A stretch of DNA of 64,000 nucleotides from Streptomyces diastatochromogenes (GCA_026913215.1 JAPTYK010000001.1:1364001-1428000), one strand, 5' to 3'. Numbered from the stretch's first letter, positions 21,226 to 32,185 are shown. Program-made: numbers and translations. The notes: generated by a model from the sequence alone, not told the origin.

Positions 21226-22405
21226 CTAGGAGGTCCGGTGGGCGCGCCGGAGCATCACGGCGGTGAGGAGCAGCAGGGCGCCGAGTCCGCCGGCGACGGG
21301 GGCGAGCAGGCCGAGGGGGCGGCTCTCCTCGGCGGCGGGGAGGGGGCCGGGCCCGAAGTAGCGGCCCTGGTATCCGGAGGCGACGGCCTTGGGGTCGCCG
21401 CCCTTGATCCGGCCCCCGGCGGCGATGGCGGCGGCCGGGTCGACCGTCCCGTACCCCTTGGCGTCGCTGCGGCCGCCCTTCGGCCGGTTGCGGGCGGTGT
21501 CGATGAGCAGCCGCTTGATCTGGGCGGGGGTGAGGTCGGGGTGCGCGGAGCGGACGAGGGCGACGGAGCCGGAGACGAACGCGGCGGCGGCGCTGGTGCC
21601 CCAGCCCTCGTAGTAGCGGCGGTCGGGGTCGGCGATGACGATGTCGTCGCCGGGGGCGCTGACGGTGGCGTACCAGCGGCGGGTGGAGAAGGCGGCGTGG
21701 GTGCCGTAGCGGTCGACGGCGGCGACGGCGATGACGCCGGGGTAGGCCGCGGGGTAGGAGATGTGGTCGCCCTTCTCTCCGCCGTTGCCCGCGGAGGCGA
21801 CGACGGAGACGCCCTTGGCGAGGGCGTACTGGACGGCGGCGTCCTCGCCCGCGTCGGGGTGGGCGGACTTGGAGTCGTCGCCGAGGGAGAGGTTGATGAC
21901 GTCGGCGCCGTGGTCGGCGGCCCAGCGGATGCCTTCGGCGAGGGCGGTGCCCCGGGTCTTGCGGGCCTTGTCGCGGGCCTTGTCGGTGGATTCCAGGATG
22001 ACCCGGACGGGGAGGATCCGGACGTCGGGGGCGACGCCGAGGACGCCGTCCTGCGCGCCGGGGCCGTGGCCGTGCCCGGCGATGATGCCGGCCATGGCGG
22101 TGCCGTGCCGGGCCCAGGCGCGGTCGCCCGGGACGCCCCGAAGCCGATGAGGTCGCGTCCGGCGAGGACCGAGCCCGCGAGGTCGGGGTGTTCGGCGTCG
22201 ACGCCGGTGTCGAGGACGGCGACGGTGATGCCCTTGCCCCGGGTGGTGCGCCAGGCCTCCGTGGTGTGGAGGGCTTCGAGGCCCCATTGGCGGGCGCGGA
22301 TGGTGTCGGCGTGGGCGGGGGCGGTGGTGGCGGGCAGGACGGAGAAGGCGGCGGCGAGCAGGGCGGCGCGGCGGCGCGGGTCCGGCGGCGGGTGGGTCGG
22401 ATCAC
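21226..22405 (-). CDS. mycosin-like S8 serine protease, membrane-anchored (two or more frame breaks)
   Basis: Type VII secretion-associated subtilisin-like protease. A basic N terminus with a hydrophobic signal leads to the Asp region (ITVAVLDTGVDAEHPDL), His region (ARHGTAMAGIIAGHG) and Ser region (GTSAAAAFVSGSVALV); SAGNGGEKGDHISYPAAYPG carries the oxyanion Asn. A C-terminal transmembrane helix (LGALLLLTAVMLRRAH) anchors it outside the membrane. The GTG at 22405 overlaps the upstream gene's stop (GTGA). The first 90 residues are out of frame until about 22140. No EccC or EsxA/B gene is nearby. Confidence 0.85.
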
Positions 22406-23846
22406 CGGGCGTTCTCCTTGGCGGCCGCGGTGGCGGCCGTGCGCAGCAGGCGTACGAGGCGTTCGGTGATGCCCTTGGCCTCGTGGCCGAGGCCGGACTG
22501 CGCGGTGGCGTCGGTACGGTTCGCGGTCATGGCCCGGTCGGCGGGGACGGGTCCGCCGTCGGCGGTCCGGCCGTCGGCGAAGCCGGAGACGGCGGTGACG
22601 ACGACGGGGAGGTCGGCGGGGGCGTTCAGCCACCAGGCGGCGCGCTGGGCCGGTCCGAAGCGTTCGGCGACGGTGCCGGGCCCGGCGAGGGCCGGGGCAC
22701 GTCCGCGCCGAGGCGGGTGGTGAGGTCCTTGCCGAGGGTGCGCTGGGTGGCGGCGTCGGCCCGCGTGAAGACGAGGCCGACGGTGATCACGCCGCTGGAG
22801 GTGGCGTCGGTGTAGGTGGCGCGCAGGACGCGTTCGCAGCCGAGCGGCCGGACGGTGGTGAGGAGGCCCTCGGGGAGGACGGCGGGGGTGCACGCGCTGT
22901 CCGGGGCGACGACGATCCGGGTCCAGACGCGGTCGGCGCCGCCGGGGCGGCGCCGGGTCCGGCCAGGGTGCGGGGGAAGAGGGTGTCGACGGGGGCGTCG
23001 TGCCACAGGCCCTCGGCCTCGGCGTACCCGACGGGTTCGGCGGGCTTCCCCGGCTCGGCGGCGGCCAGCCACACCCCTGCCAGCGCTCCGCCGATGAGCC
23101 CGAACCCCAGCACCGCGCACGCGGCGACGGCGGCGGTCCGCCCGCACTCCGCTCCCGCACGGGCCTCAGCCGCGTGGTGACCTCACCGAACGCCTCGGGC
23201 GGCATCGCGCCGGAGCCGTAGGAGTGTCCGTACGGGGAAGGGGCCGCGACTGCGGGACCCCGGCCTCGGCCCCGGCCCCGGTCCCGGTCCTGGCCTCGGT
23301 TCGCGCGGGGCCACCGTCTGCCCGACAGCTCCGGCCTCGTGCCGGCCGGGGCCGCCGGTGGGCTCGTCCTGGACGGACGCGGACCAGGCGGGGGCGGGCG
23401 CGGGGCGGGTGGGGGCGTCCGTGGGCGCTGCGGGGGTGGGGCGGGCCGGGCAGGAGCGTCCGTGGGCCTGGCGGGGGCGGACACGGGCCGGGCAGGGGCG
23501 GCGACGGGCTGCCGGGGAACCGCCCGTCGGCCCGGCGGGGGCCGTCGTGGGCCGGGCGGCACGGCCGTCGGTTCGGAAGAGGCAGCCGAAGGGCGCGCCG
23601 GGCCGCCCGTGGATCCGGCGGGGGCCGTCGCGGGGCGGGGCGGCACGGTCGTCGACCCGGCGGGGGCCGTCGCCGGGCGGGGCGAGGCGGTCGTCGACCC
23701 GGCGGGGGCCGTCGGCGCGGGAGCCGTCGGCGCGGGAGCCGTCGGGGAGATTCGGCGGAGGCGGGTCGTCGTCTCGGCCGGTGGGGGTCCGTGGGGAGGA
23801 GGGCGTCGGTGATGCGGGAGGGCGTGGGGCGGTGCTCGCCGGTCAT
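22402..23846 (-). CDS. proline-rich single-pass membrane protein, partner of the mycosin (many frame breaks)
   Basis: Not a family I can name. It starts MTGEHRPTPSRITDALL, followed by a long low-complexity Pro/Arg/Ala region encoded by degenerate GC repeats (about 23230-23760), then SYGSGAMPPEAFGEVTTRLR, a transmembrane segment (LGFGLIGGALAGVWLAAA) and an outer domain of about 200 residues (TRIVVAPDSACTPAVLPEGL, GVITVGLVFTRADAATQ, LPVVVTAVSGFADGR). The stop overlaps the mycosin start, so the two are coupled. The coding frame changes at least four times; the Pro-rich part is too repetitive to reconstruct. Confidence 0.6.
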
Positions 23847-23954
23847 CCCGTCCCCCTGCTCATGTCGACAATGCCCGCCACTCTACGGGCTGTTCCCCCG
23901 GGCTCGGGAACCCAGGGGCTACCCACCCGTAAACCTGTCTGGCAAGCTCGGGCC

Positions 23955-25154
23955 ATGACTCCCCGTGCCGCTGACCGGGCCCGCTACGACCGGGCCACCG
24001 CTCATCTCGACGCGCCCGTGGCCGTCGTCGACCTGGAGGCCTTCGACGCGAACGCCGCGGACCTCGTGCGCCGCGCCGGGGGGAAGCCGATCCGGGTGGC
24101 GAGCAAGTCCGTGCGGTGCCGGGCGCTGCTGGAGCGGGTCCTCGCGCGGGACGGGTTCGCCGGGATCATGTCGTTCACGCTCGACGAGTCGCTGTGGCTG
24201 GCGCGGGCCGGGTTCGAGGACGTGCTGCTCGCGTATCCGTCGGCCGACCGGTCCGGGTTCGGGGAGCTCGCGCGGGATCCGAAGCTCGCCGCCGCCGTGA
24301 CCGTGATGGTGGACGACGTGGCGCAGCTCGATCTGATCGACGCCGCCCGCGCGGGCGGGACGGAGGAGGTGCGGGTCTGTCTGGAGCTGGACACCGCGCT
24401 GCGGCTGCTCGGCGGCCGGGTACGGGTCGGGGCGCGGCGCTCGCCGCTGCGGGAGCCCGCCGAGCTGGCGGAGCTGGCCCGTTCCGTGGTGCGGCGTCCC
24501 GGTTTCCGGCTGGTCGGGATCATGGCGTACGAGGGGCACGTCGCCGGGGTCGGGGACGCGGTCGCGGGGCGGCCGCTGCGCTCGCGGGCGATCCGACTGA
24601 TGCAGGCCGCGGCCCGCAGGAGCTCGCCGAGCGCCGGGCCGCCGTGGTGCGGGCCGTCCGGGCGGTGGCGCCGGAGCTGGAGTTCGTGAACGGCGGCGGC
24701 ACCGGGAGCGTGCAGCACACGGCCGCCGAGGACGCGGTGACCGAGATCGCGGCGGGTTCGGGGCTGTTCGTGCCGCGGCTGTTCGACAACTACACGTCCT
24801 TCAGCGGGCGTCCGGCCGCGCTGTTCGCGCAGCCCGTCGTCCGCCGCCCCGGGGTGGGCGTGGTCACCGTGCTCGGCGGCGGCTACCCGGCGTCGGGGCC
24901 GCGGGCCCGGACCGGCTGCCCGTGCCGTACCTGCCGGAGGGCTCCGGTACGACGCGCAGGAGGGGGCCGGCGAGGTGCAGACCCCGCTGCTCGGCTCCCC
25001 CGCCGACGACCTGCGGATCGGGGACAAGGTCTGGTTCCGGCACGCGAAGGCCGGGGAGTTGTGCGAGCGGTTCGAGAGCCTGCACCTGATCGAGGGCGAT
25101 CGCGTCACGGCGACCGTGCCCACGTACCGCGGCGAGGGCATGACCTTCCTCTGA
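23955..25154 (+). CDS. PLP-dependent amino acid deaminase/aldolase (two frame breaks)
   Basis: Fold-type III PLP enzyme of the alanine-racemase-N / D-threonine-aldolase-like group, about 399 residues. The Schiff-base lysine is in KPIRVASKSVRC; FRLVGIMAYEGHVAG, EFVNGGGTGSV and the C-terminal metal site WFRHAKAGELCERF fit the D-threonine aldolase/D-serine dehydratase type. Reaction uncertain (cleavage or deamination of a D-hydroxy amino acid). The frame changes near 24620 and 24895. ATG at 23955; the 108 bp before it is shared with the divergent Pro-rich gene and holds an inverted repeat TTCCC-N8-GGGAA. Confidence 0.82.
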
Positions 25155-25185
25155 AGCCTTCCTCCGAGCCTTCCCTGACCCTTCC

Positions 25186-25911
25186 TCAGGGCCTTCCTCG
25201 GGGCCTTCCTCGGGGCCTTTCTCCGAACCGCCCTCTGACGTAGTACGCGCCGGAGGTCAGTCCCCGGGATGTGGGCGAGCATGCGTTCCATGCCGCCCAC
25301 CCAGTTAGCCCGCAGCATGGTGATGGCGCCCGGCAGGTCGTCGTCCAGGAGTCTGCGGGCGATCTCGCAGTGCTCCTCCGACTCGCGGGCCACCGGCTCG
25401 TCCTCGGCGACGACCAGGTTCTCGTAGCGCCGCATCCCGCCCTTGACCCGGGCGAGGAGGTCGAGGAGCCGTTCGTTGGCGCAGCCGCTGAGCAGCAGGC
25501 CGTGCCATTCGTCGTCGCGGCGGTCGACCGTCTCGTGCGCGGCGACCTGGTCGGGAAGCCCTGGGCCAGTTCGAGGAGGCGCGGGGCGATGCTCCGCAGG
25601 TGCTCCGGGTCCGAGGACTCCAGGGCCAGGGCCTCCAGGGCCGCGACGATGGCCACGAGTTCGCGGAACTCCTGGCGGCTGACGGGCGCGAAGCGGAAGC
25701 CGCGTCCCTGGCTGCTCTCCAGCACGCCTTCGCCCGCCATCGCGATCAGGGCCTCGCGCAGCGGGGTGCGGCTGACGCCCAGCTCGGCGGCGAGCGCGGC
25801 CTCGTTGACGTCGGAGCCCGCGCTGAACTCGCCGCGGGTGAGGCGGTCCATGAGCTCGTCGCGGATCTGCTCGCGCAGTGGGCGGCGTTCGATCGCCATC
25901 AGGTCCCCCAT
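25186..25911 (-). CDS. GntR/FCD family transcriptional regulator (frame break)
   Basis: FadR-type repressor: winged helix about residues 5-70 (LREQIRDELMDRLTRGEF, AALAAELGVSRTPLREALIA) and a helical FCD ligand domain (DDEWHGLLLSGCANERLLDL, ARRLLDDDLPGAITMLRANW). One G lost near 25560 moves the second half to another frame, and the exact C terminus is unclear. Of three clustered ATGs, 25911 is best spaced from GGAAG. It is divergent from the glycosidase/gcvP/ABC operon, which it probably controls through the palindromes at 25952-25991. Confidence 0.82.
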   Translation of the reverse strand: MGDLMAIERRPLREQIRDELMDRLTRGEFSAGSDVNEAALAAELGVSRTPLREALIAMAGEGVLESSQGRGFRFAPVSRQEFRELVAIVAALEALALESSDPEHLRSIAPRLLELAQGFPTRSPRTRRSTAATTNGTACCSAAAPTNGSSTSSPGSRAGCGATRTWSSPRTSRWPASRRSTARSPADSWTTTCRAPSPCCGLTGWAAWNACSPTSRGLTSGAYYVRGRFGERPRGRPRGRP

Positions 25912-25951
25912 CCCCATCTCTTCCGCTCTCTTTCCTTCTGCAGCATACCTC

Positions 25952-25991
25952 TTGACCGTATACAGAGGACTGAACTAAGTATTTTGAATAC
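25952..25991. promoter_or_regulatory. divergent promoter/operator of the GntR-controlled operon
   Basis: An AT-richer patch in this GC-rich window: TTGACC (25952-25957) resembles a -35 box, overlapped by the palindrome GTATAC (25958-25963). A second palindrome, GTATT-TTG-AATAC, lies at 25979-25991. FCD-type GntR repressors bind short palindromes of this kind, so both are candidate operator half-sites for the regulator upstream. Confidence 0.5.
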
Positions 25992-26031
25992 AAAACACCG
26001 GAGGGGGTCCCCGACCCCGGAGGAGGCGGAC

Positions 26032-28087
26032 ATGGGCGGCCTGACACGGGTGCCGGGACTGCTGTTCGGAGGCGACTACAACCCCGAGCAGTGGCCGGAG
26101 GAGGTCTGGCGGGAGGACGTCCGGCTGATGGCCGAGGCCGGGGTCAACCTGGTCACCGTCGCCGTCTTCTCCTGGTCCCGGCTCGAACCCTCCCCCGGCG
26201 CCTACGCGTTCGACTGGCTCGACCGCGTCCTCGACCTGCTCCACGCGCACGGCATCGCCGTCGACCTCGCCACCGCGACCGCGACCCCGCCGCCCTGGCT
26301 GGTCCGCGACCATCCCGAGGTCCAGCCCGTGGACGCCGCCGGCACCCGGCTGGAGTTCGGCTCGCGGCAGGGCTACTGCCCGTCCTCACCGGTCTTCCGC
26401 GCCGCGACCGTCCGGCTGGCGCGGGCCATGGCCGAGCGCTACCGGGAGCACCCGCGCTCGCCCTGTGGCACATCGGCAACGAGTACGCCGACCACACCGC
26501 CGAGTGCTTCTGCGCGGAGTCGGCCCGTGACTTCCGGCGGTGGCTGCGGCACCGCCACGGCAGCCTCGACGGGCTCAACTCCGCCTGGGGGACGTCCTGC
26601 TGGGGCCAGCACTACACCGACTGGGAGCAGATCGAGCCGCCCCGCAAGGCCCCCGGGCCGGTCAACCCCACCCAGCTCCTCGACTGGCGCCGCTTCTCCA
26701 GCGACGCGCTGCTGGCCTGCTTCGAGGCCGAGCGCGAGGTCCTCAAGGAGGTCACGCCGGACGTGCCGGTGACCACCAACTTCATGAGCGTCCTGCGCGA
26801 GCTCGACTACTGGAAGTGGGCCGCCGCCGAGGACCTCGTCAGCGACGACGCCTACCCGGACCCCGCCGACCCGCGCTCCCCCGTGAAGGCCGCGCTCAGC
26901 TACGACCTGATGCGCTCGCTGAAGCGCGGGCCGTGGCTGCTCCTCGAATCCGCGCCGAGCGCGGTCAGCTGGCGCCCGGTCAACGTCCCCAAGGACCCGG
27001 GCGTGATGCGGCTGCACAGCCTCCAGGCCCTGGCGCACGGCTCGGACGGCGTCATGTTCTTCCAGTGGCGCCAGGCCAGGTACGGGCCGGAGAGTTCCAC
27101 TCGGCGATGCTCCGCACGGCGGCACCCGGACCCGCCAGTGGCGGGAGACGGTCGCCCTGGGCGCGGACGTCCGCCGGCTGGCCGAGATCGCGGGCAGCAC
27201 CACCGAGGCCGAGGTCGCCCTGCTCCTCGACTGGGACAGCTGGTGGGGGCTCGAAGCCCCCGAGTCCATGCCGTCCGACCGGCTGCGGCTGCACGAGCTC
27301 CTGCTCGCCTGGTACGCGCCGCTGCACGCCCGCGGCATCGCCGTCGACCTGGCCCCGCCGGACCGCGACCTCTCCTCGTACCGGCTGGTCGTCGCACCGA
27401 ACCTCTATCTGTGCACCGCCGAGCGGGCCGCCGCGCTGGCCGCCTTCCGCGGGCAGCTGGTGGTGGGCCCGTTCAGCGGGTCGTCGACGCCGACGACCAG
27501 GTCCACGACGGCGGCGCCCCGGCCCGCTGCGCGCGCCGCTCGGCGTACGGGTGGAGGAGTGGCGGCCGATCCCCGACGGCGGGAGCCAGGAGCTGGTGAC
27601 GGCGGACGGCACCCGGCTGCGCGCCCACACCTGGAGCGAGTGGCTCACCCTCGACGGCGACGGCGACGGCGACGGCGAGGGCAGTCCGACACCGGGGCGC
27701 CGGACGTGGAGGTCCTGGCGCGCTACTCCGGGGGCCGCTGGACGGCCGCCCGGCCGCCACCGGCGCGGCACCGCCACCTATCTGAGCTTCCTGCCCGAGG
27801 ACCCGGCGCCGCTGCTCGACCGGATGCTGGCCGCCGCCGGGATCACCGGGGTGACCGGGCAGGGCCTTCCCGAGGGGTCGAGGCCTGCCGCCGGGGCCCG
27901 TACCTGTTCCTGCTCAACCACGGGACCGAACCGGCGGCCGTCCCGCTGCCGGCGCTCGCCGCGTCCCCGGGGACACCCGCCCACCGACCTGCTGACCGGC
28001 CGGACCCTGCCGGCCGGACCCGTCGTCCTCGCGCCCCACGACGCCGTGGTCCTGAAGTCCCGACCGAAGCCCCGACCGAAGCCCTGA
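26032..28087 (+). CDS. GH42 beta-galactosidase-like glycosidase (many frame breaks)
   Basis: Retaining glycoside hydrolase, about 685 residues, normal for GH42. The TIM barrel begins GLLFGGDYNPEQWPEEVW; the acid/base Glu lies in ALWHIGNEYADH and the nucleophile Glu in WLLLESAPSAVSW. A trimerisation domain (YRLVVAPNLYLCTAERAAAL) and a C-terminal beta domain follow. The Cys-rich loop (ECFCAES) near a GH42 zinc site is visible. No signal peptide, so it acts on imported sugar. Frame changes near 26455, 27095, 27120, 27480, 27690, 27750 and 27880. Ribosome site AGGAGG five bases before ATG. First gene of the operon; the aglycone or sugar is not predictable. Confidence 0.85.
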
Positions 28088-28100
28088 CCGAGGAGTGCCA

Positions 28101-29448
28101 GTGGCCCATCCCTACATCCCCAACGCGGGGCCCGAGGCGCGGGCGGCGATGCTCGCCGAGATCGGCGCCCCCGACGTCGCCGAGTTCTACGGCGACATCC
28201 CCGCCGACCTGCGGCTCGCCCGCCCGCTCGACCTGCCCGCGCCGTTCACCGACGAACAGGGCCTGGTCCGGCACGTCCGCGGCCTGCTGGCCCGGAACAC
28301 CGACCCGGCCCGGCTGCTGAGCTTCCTCGGCCACGGCTGCTATCCGCACCACGTCCCGGCGGTCTGCGACGAGGTCAACGGGCGCAGCGAGTTCCTGACC
28401 GCCTACGCGGGCGAGCCGTACGAGGACCACGGCCGGTTCCAGGCCCTCTTCGAGTACGTCTCGATGATGGCCGAGCTCCTGGAGATGGACGTCGTCAACG
28501 TCCCCACGTACGACGGCTTCCAGGCGGCCGGTACGGCGCTGCGGATGGCCGTGCGCCGCACCGGCCGGAACCGGGTGCTGGTCAGCGGGGCGCTCGCGGC
28601 CGACAAGCTGGCCAAGATCCGCGACTACCTCGCCCCGGACGTCGAGGTGCTGCTCGCCCCGGTGGCCGACTCGGGCGAGATGGGCGAGGTCCGGCTGGAC
28701 GAGAGCTTCGCCGCCCTCTACCTGGAGACGCCCACCGTCCACGGCGTCGTCGAGACCCGGGGCCGCGAACTGGCCGCTCTGGCGCACGCGGTGGGCGCCC
28801 TGCTGGTCGTCGGCACCGACCCGATCTCGCTCGGCGTGCTCGCCCCGCCCGCCTCCTACGGCGCCGACCTGGTCTGCGGCGACATCCAGTCGCTCGGCAT
28901 GCATCCGCAGTACGGCGGCGGCCAGGCCGGGTTCATCGCCTCCCACGACGAGGAGCGCCTGGTCGCGGAGTTCCCGTCCCGGCTGTTCGGCATCGCGCCG
29001 ACCGCCGTCCCCGGCGAGTACGGCTTCGGTGACGTCTTCTACGACCGGACCTCCTTCGCGCTGCGCGAGGAGGGCAGGAGTGGTCGGCACCGCCGCCGCC
29101 CTGTGGGGCATCACCGCCGGCGTCTACCTCGCCCTGATGGGGCCCCGAGGCATGCGGGAGATCGGCGAGACGATCCTCGCCCGGACCCGGTACGCGATGC
29201 GGGCGCTGGCCGCCGCCGGCGCCGTGGTCCGCCACCAGGAGGCCGTCCACTTCCGGGAGTTCGCCATCGAGGTGCCGGACGCCGACGGCCTGCTCGACGC
29301 CCTGCACCGCCGGGGGATCCTCGGCGGCGTGCGGCTCGGCCCCCGGGAGGTGCTGGTCTGCGTCACCGAGACGCATTCCATCGCCGACATCGACACCCTC
29401 GCCGCGGCCGTCAAGGACGCCCTCTCCGCCCTCGGAGGCACCGCATGA
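28101..29448 (+). CDS. gcvPA: glycine dehydrogenase (decarboxylating) subunit 1 (frame breaks near 29075)
   Basis: N-terminal half of a split glycine-cleavage P protein. Typical pieces: YIPNAGPEARAAMLAEIG, FLGHGCYPHHVPAVCDEV, TAYAGEPYEDHGRFQALFEY, NVPTYDGFQAAGTALRMAVR, GGGQAGFIAS. Near 29075 two close losses (CAAGGA and TGGGTC) turn KEWVGTAAALW into another frame. GTG at 28101 is chosen because GGAG is five bases before it. gcvPB starts inside its stop (ATGA). Streptomyces normally have a one-piece GcvP, so this split form looks like an extra paralogue; no gcvH, gcvT or lpd accompanies it. Confidence 0.9.
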
Positions 29449-31073
29449 GCGCCCACGGAGCGCCCGAACCCTTCGCCACCCTGCCGGTCGCGCCCAAGCC
29501 GGCGCTGCGGCGGTTCCACCAGGCCCGCTGGGACGAGGAGGTCGTCTTCGAGCTGTCCCGCCCCGGTCGGCGCGGAATCGGCGTCCCCGCCCCGGACGCG
29601 CCCCTGGTGGAGCTGCCCGAGGGCGTCGCCCGCCGCACCCCGCCCGCGCTGCCCGAGCTGTCGCAGAACCAGGTGGTCCGGCACTACCTGCGGCTCTCCC
29701 AGGAGACGCTGGGCGCCGACCTGAACATCGACGTCGGCCAGGGCACCTGCACGATGAAGTACAGCCCCAAGGTCAACGACGCCTTCGCCCGCGACCCGAG
29801 GGTCGCCGCCCTGCACCCGCTCCAGCCCGAGTCCACCGTGCAGGGCGTGCTGGAGATCTACTGGCGCCTGGAGCAGATCCTCAAGGAGATCTCCGGCATG
29901 GCCCGGGTCTCGCTCCAGCCCGGCGCGGGCTCCTCGGCGATCTACGCCAACATCGCGATGATCCGCGCCTACCACGCCTCCCGGGGCGAGGGGGAACAGC
30001 GCGACCAGGTGATCACCACGATGTTCTCGCACCCCTCGAACGCGGCCTGCGCCAAGGTCGCCGGGTACGAGGTCATCACCCTGATGCCGGACGCCGAGGG
30101 CCTGCCCGACATCGAGGCGCTGCGCGCGGCGGTCGGCCCGCGCACCGCCGCGCTGATGATCACCAACCCGGAGGACACCGGGATCTTCAACCCGCGGATC
30201 CGCGAGTTCGTCGACCTGGTCCACGCGGCCGGCGGCCTGGCCTGCTACGACCAGGCCAACGCCAACGGCATCCTCGGCATCACCCGGGCCCGGGACGCCG
30301 GCTTCGACCTGTGCCACTTCAACCTGCACAAGACCTTCTCCACGCCGCACGCCTGCGGCGGTCCGGCGGCCGGCGCGTGCGGGGTCGCCGAGGCGCTGGT
30401 GCCGTTCCTGCCCGGCCCGGTCGTCGACCGCGTGGCCGACGACGGCCACGGGACCGCGTCCGGCGGGGAGACGTACACGCTGACCGTGCCGGAGCGGTCG
30501 GTCGGCAAGATCCGTCCGTTCCTCGGGGTCACGCCCAATGTCGTCAGGGCCTACGCCTGGGTGATGGCACTCGGCGCGGAGGGCCTGCGCGAGGTCGCCG
30601 AGACCGCCGTGCTCAACAACAACTACCTGATGAGCAAGGTCCTGCGGATCCCCGGCGCCTCCGTCCCGTGGGCGGGGCGGCGGCGGGTCGAGCAGGTCCG
30701 CTACTCCTGGGCGGAGCTCACCGAGGAGACCGGGGTGCACTCGGAGGAGATCGGGGTCCGGGCGGCCGACTTCGGCGTGCACTACTGGACCAGCCACCAC
30801 CCGTACGTGGTGCCGGAGCCGTTCACCCTGGAGCCCACCGAGTCCTACGCGCGGGAGGACCTGGACGAGTACGCGGCGATCCTCGCCCATGTCGCCGGCG
30901 AGGCCCGGGAGGACGCCGACTTCGTGCGGAACGCGCCCTACCGGCAGACCGTGCACCGGATCGACGGCTCCTCTCTCGACGACCCGGCGCAGTGGTCGCC
31001 CAGCTGGCGCGCCTATCTGCGGAAGCACGGCGGGCGGGGCGGGGACGCGCGGGGCGGGACGCGACAGGAATGA
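29445..31073 (+). CDS. gcvPB: glycine dehydrogenase (decarboxylating) subunit 2
   Basis: Intact 542-residue PLP-binding half of a split P protein, which decarboxylates glycine and passes aminomethyl to lipoyl-H protein. The PLP lysine motif is present (HFNLHKTFSTPHACGGPAAG; canonical enzymes have HGGGGP), with SLQPGAGSSAIYANIAMIRA, MFSHPSNAACAKVAGYEV, YDQANANGILGI and YWTSHHPYVVPEPFTLEPTE. The Gly-rich loop is changed to ACGGPAAG, and the C-terminal tail is charged. It overlaps gcvPA and the NAD kinase gene by 4 bases each, so the three are translationally coupled. With no H protein encoded here it must borrow the cell's own or act on a different substrate. Confidence 0.92.
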   Translation: MSAHGAPEPFATLPVAPKPALRRFHQARWDEEVVFELSRPGRRGIGVPAPDAPLVELPEGVARRTPPALPELSQNQVVRHYLRLSQETLGADLNIDVGQGTCTMKYSPKVNDAFARDPRVAALHPLQPESTVQGVLEIYWRLEQILKEISGMARVSLQPGAGSSAIYANIAMIRAYHASRGEGEQRDQVITTMFSHPSNAACAKVAGYEVITLMPDAEGLPDIEALRAAVGPRTAALMITNPEDTGIFNPRIREFVDLVHAAGGLACYDQANANGILGITRARDAGFDLCHFNLHKTFSTPHACGGPAAGACGVAEALVPFLPGPVVDRVADDGHGTASGGETYTLTVPERSVGKIRPFLGVTPNVVRAYAWVMALGAEGLREVAETAVLNNNYLMSKVLRIPGASVPWAGRRRVEQVRYSWAELTEETGVHSEEIGVRAADFGVHYWTSHHPYVVPEPFTLEPTESYAREDLDEYAAILAHVAGEAREDADFVRNAPYRQTVHRIDGSSLDDPAQWSPSWRAYLRKHGGRGGDARGGTRQE

Positions 31074-32185
31074 TCGTCGGCCTGATCGTGAACCCGGTCG
31101 CGGGCCTCGGCGGCGCCGTCGCCCTCAAGGGCAGCGACGGGCCCGGCGTCCAGGCCAGGGCGCTGGCCCTGGGCGCCGTCCCGCGGGCGGCCGGGCGGGC
31201 GGCCGCCGCGCTGCGCGCCCTGCGTGCCCGGCGGCCCGGACTGCGGGTCCGCACGGTGGCCGGCCCGATGGGCGAGGACAGCGCGCTGGCCGCCGGCGTC
31301 CCGTACGAGATCGTCCACCGCCCGCGCGCCGGGGCCGCCACCGGCGCCGGGGACACCCGCGCGGCGGTGGCGGCGCTCGGCGCGGTGGACCTGCTGCTGT
31401 TCGCGGGCGGCGACGGCACGGCGCGGGACGTGCTGGACGCCGGGCCGCGCCCGCCGGTGCTCGGCGTGCCGGCCGGGGTGAAGGTCTACTCGGGCTGTTT
31501 CGCCCTCAGCCCGTTCGCGGCCGGGGCGACCGCCGCCGGGTTCGACGGGAGCACCGTCGAGGCCGAGGTCGTCGACCTGGACGAGGAGGCGTACCGGTCG
31601 GGTCGGGTCGGTGCCCGGCTGTACGGGACCCTGCGGGTGCCGGCGGCGCGGGCGCGGCTCAGCGGCCGCAAGACCGGCTCCTCGGCGGAGCCGCCGGGCA
31701 CCGCCGATTCCGTGGCCCGCGCGGTGGTGGCGGCGATGCGTCCCGGCGTCGCCTACGCGCTCGGGCCCGGTGCGACCACGCTCGCCGTCGGGCGCGCGCT
31801 CGGCCTCGTGCTGACGCCGCTGGGCGTGGACGTCGTCCGGGACGGCGTCCTGCTCGCCTCCGACGTGACGGAGCGACAGCTGCACACCTGTGCCATGTCA
31901 CAGGTGACGCAGGGCGTCCTGTCCGTCATCGGCGGCCAGGGCTTCGTGATCGGGCGCGGCAACCAGCAGTTCAGTCCGCGGGTGCTGGCGGCGCTCTCCG
32001 GGGTCGTCGTCCTCGCCACCCGGCAGAAGCTCGCCGCGCTCGGCGGGCGGCCGCTGCTCGTGGACAGCGGCGACCCGACGGCCGACGCCGCGTTCACCGG
32101 CCACGTCCGGGTGGTCACCGGCCACCGCGAATCCGTGCTCTACCGCATCCAGTCCGCCAGTGAGGAGCTCCCATGCACACCCTGA
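31070..32185 (+). CDS. AcoX-like ATP-NAD kinase family protein
   Basis: Intact 371-residue member of the predicted ATP/polyphosphate-NAD kinase group that includes AcoX. N-terminal VGLIVNPVAGLGGAVALKGS; nucleotide motif LLFAGGDGTARDV; GVPAGVKVYSGCFALSP; C-terminal GNQQFSPRVLA. True NAD kinases share GGDGT, but this subgroup has not been shown by me to phosphorylate NAD. It starts within the gcvPB stop (ATGA) and runs 13 bases into the SDR gene, so it belongs to the same mRNA. Confidence 0.85.
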   Translation: MIVGLIVNPVAGLGGAVALKGSDGPGVQARALALGAVPRAAGRAAAALRALRARRPGLRVRTVAGPMGEDSALAAGVPYEIVHRPRAGAATGAGDTRAAVAALGAVDLLLFAGGDGTARDVLDAGPRPPVLGVPAGVKVYSGCFALSPFAAGATAAGFDGSTVEAEVVDLDEEAYRSGRVGARLYGTLRVPAARARLSGRKTGSSAEPPGTADSVARAVVAAMRPGVAYALGPGATTLAVGRALGLVLTPLGVDVVRDGVLLASDVTERQLHTCAMSQVTQGVLSVIGGQGFVIGRGNQQFSPRVLAALSGVVVLATRQKLAALGGRPLLVDSGDPTADAAFTGHVRVVTGHRESVLYRIQSASEELPCTP

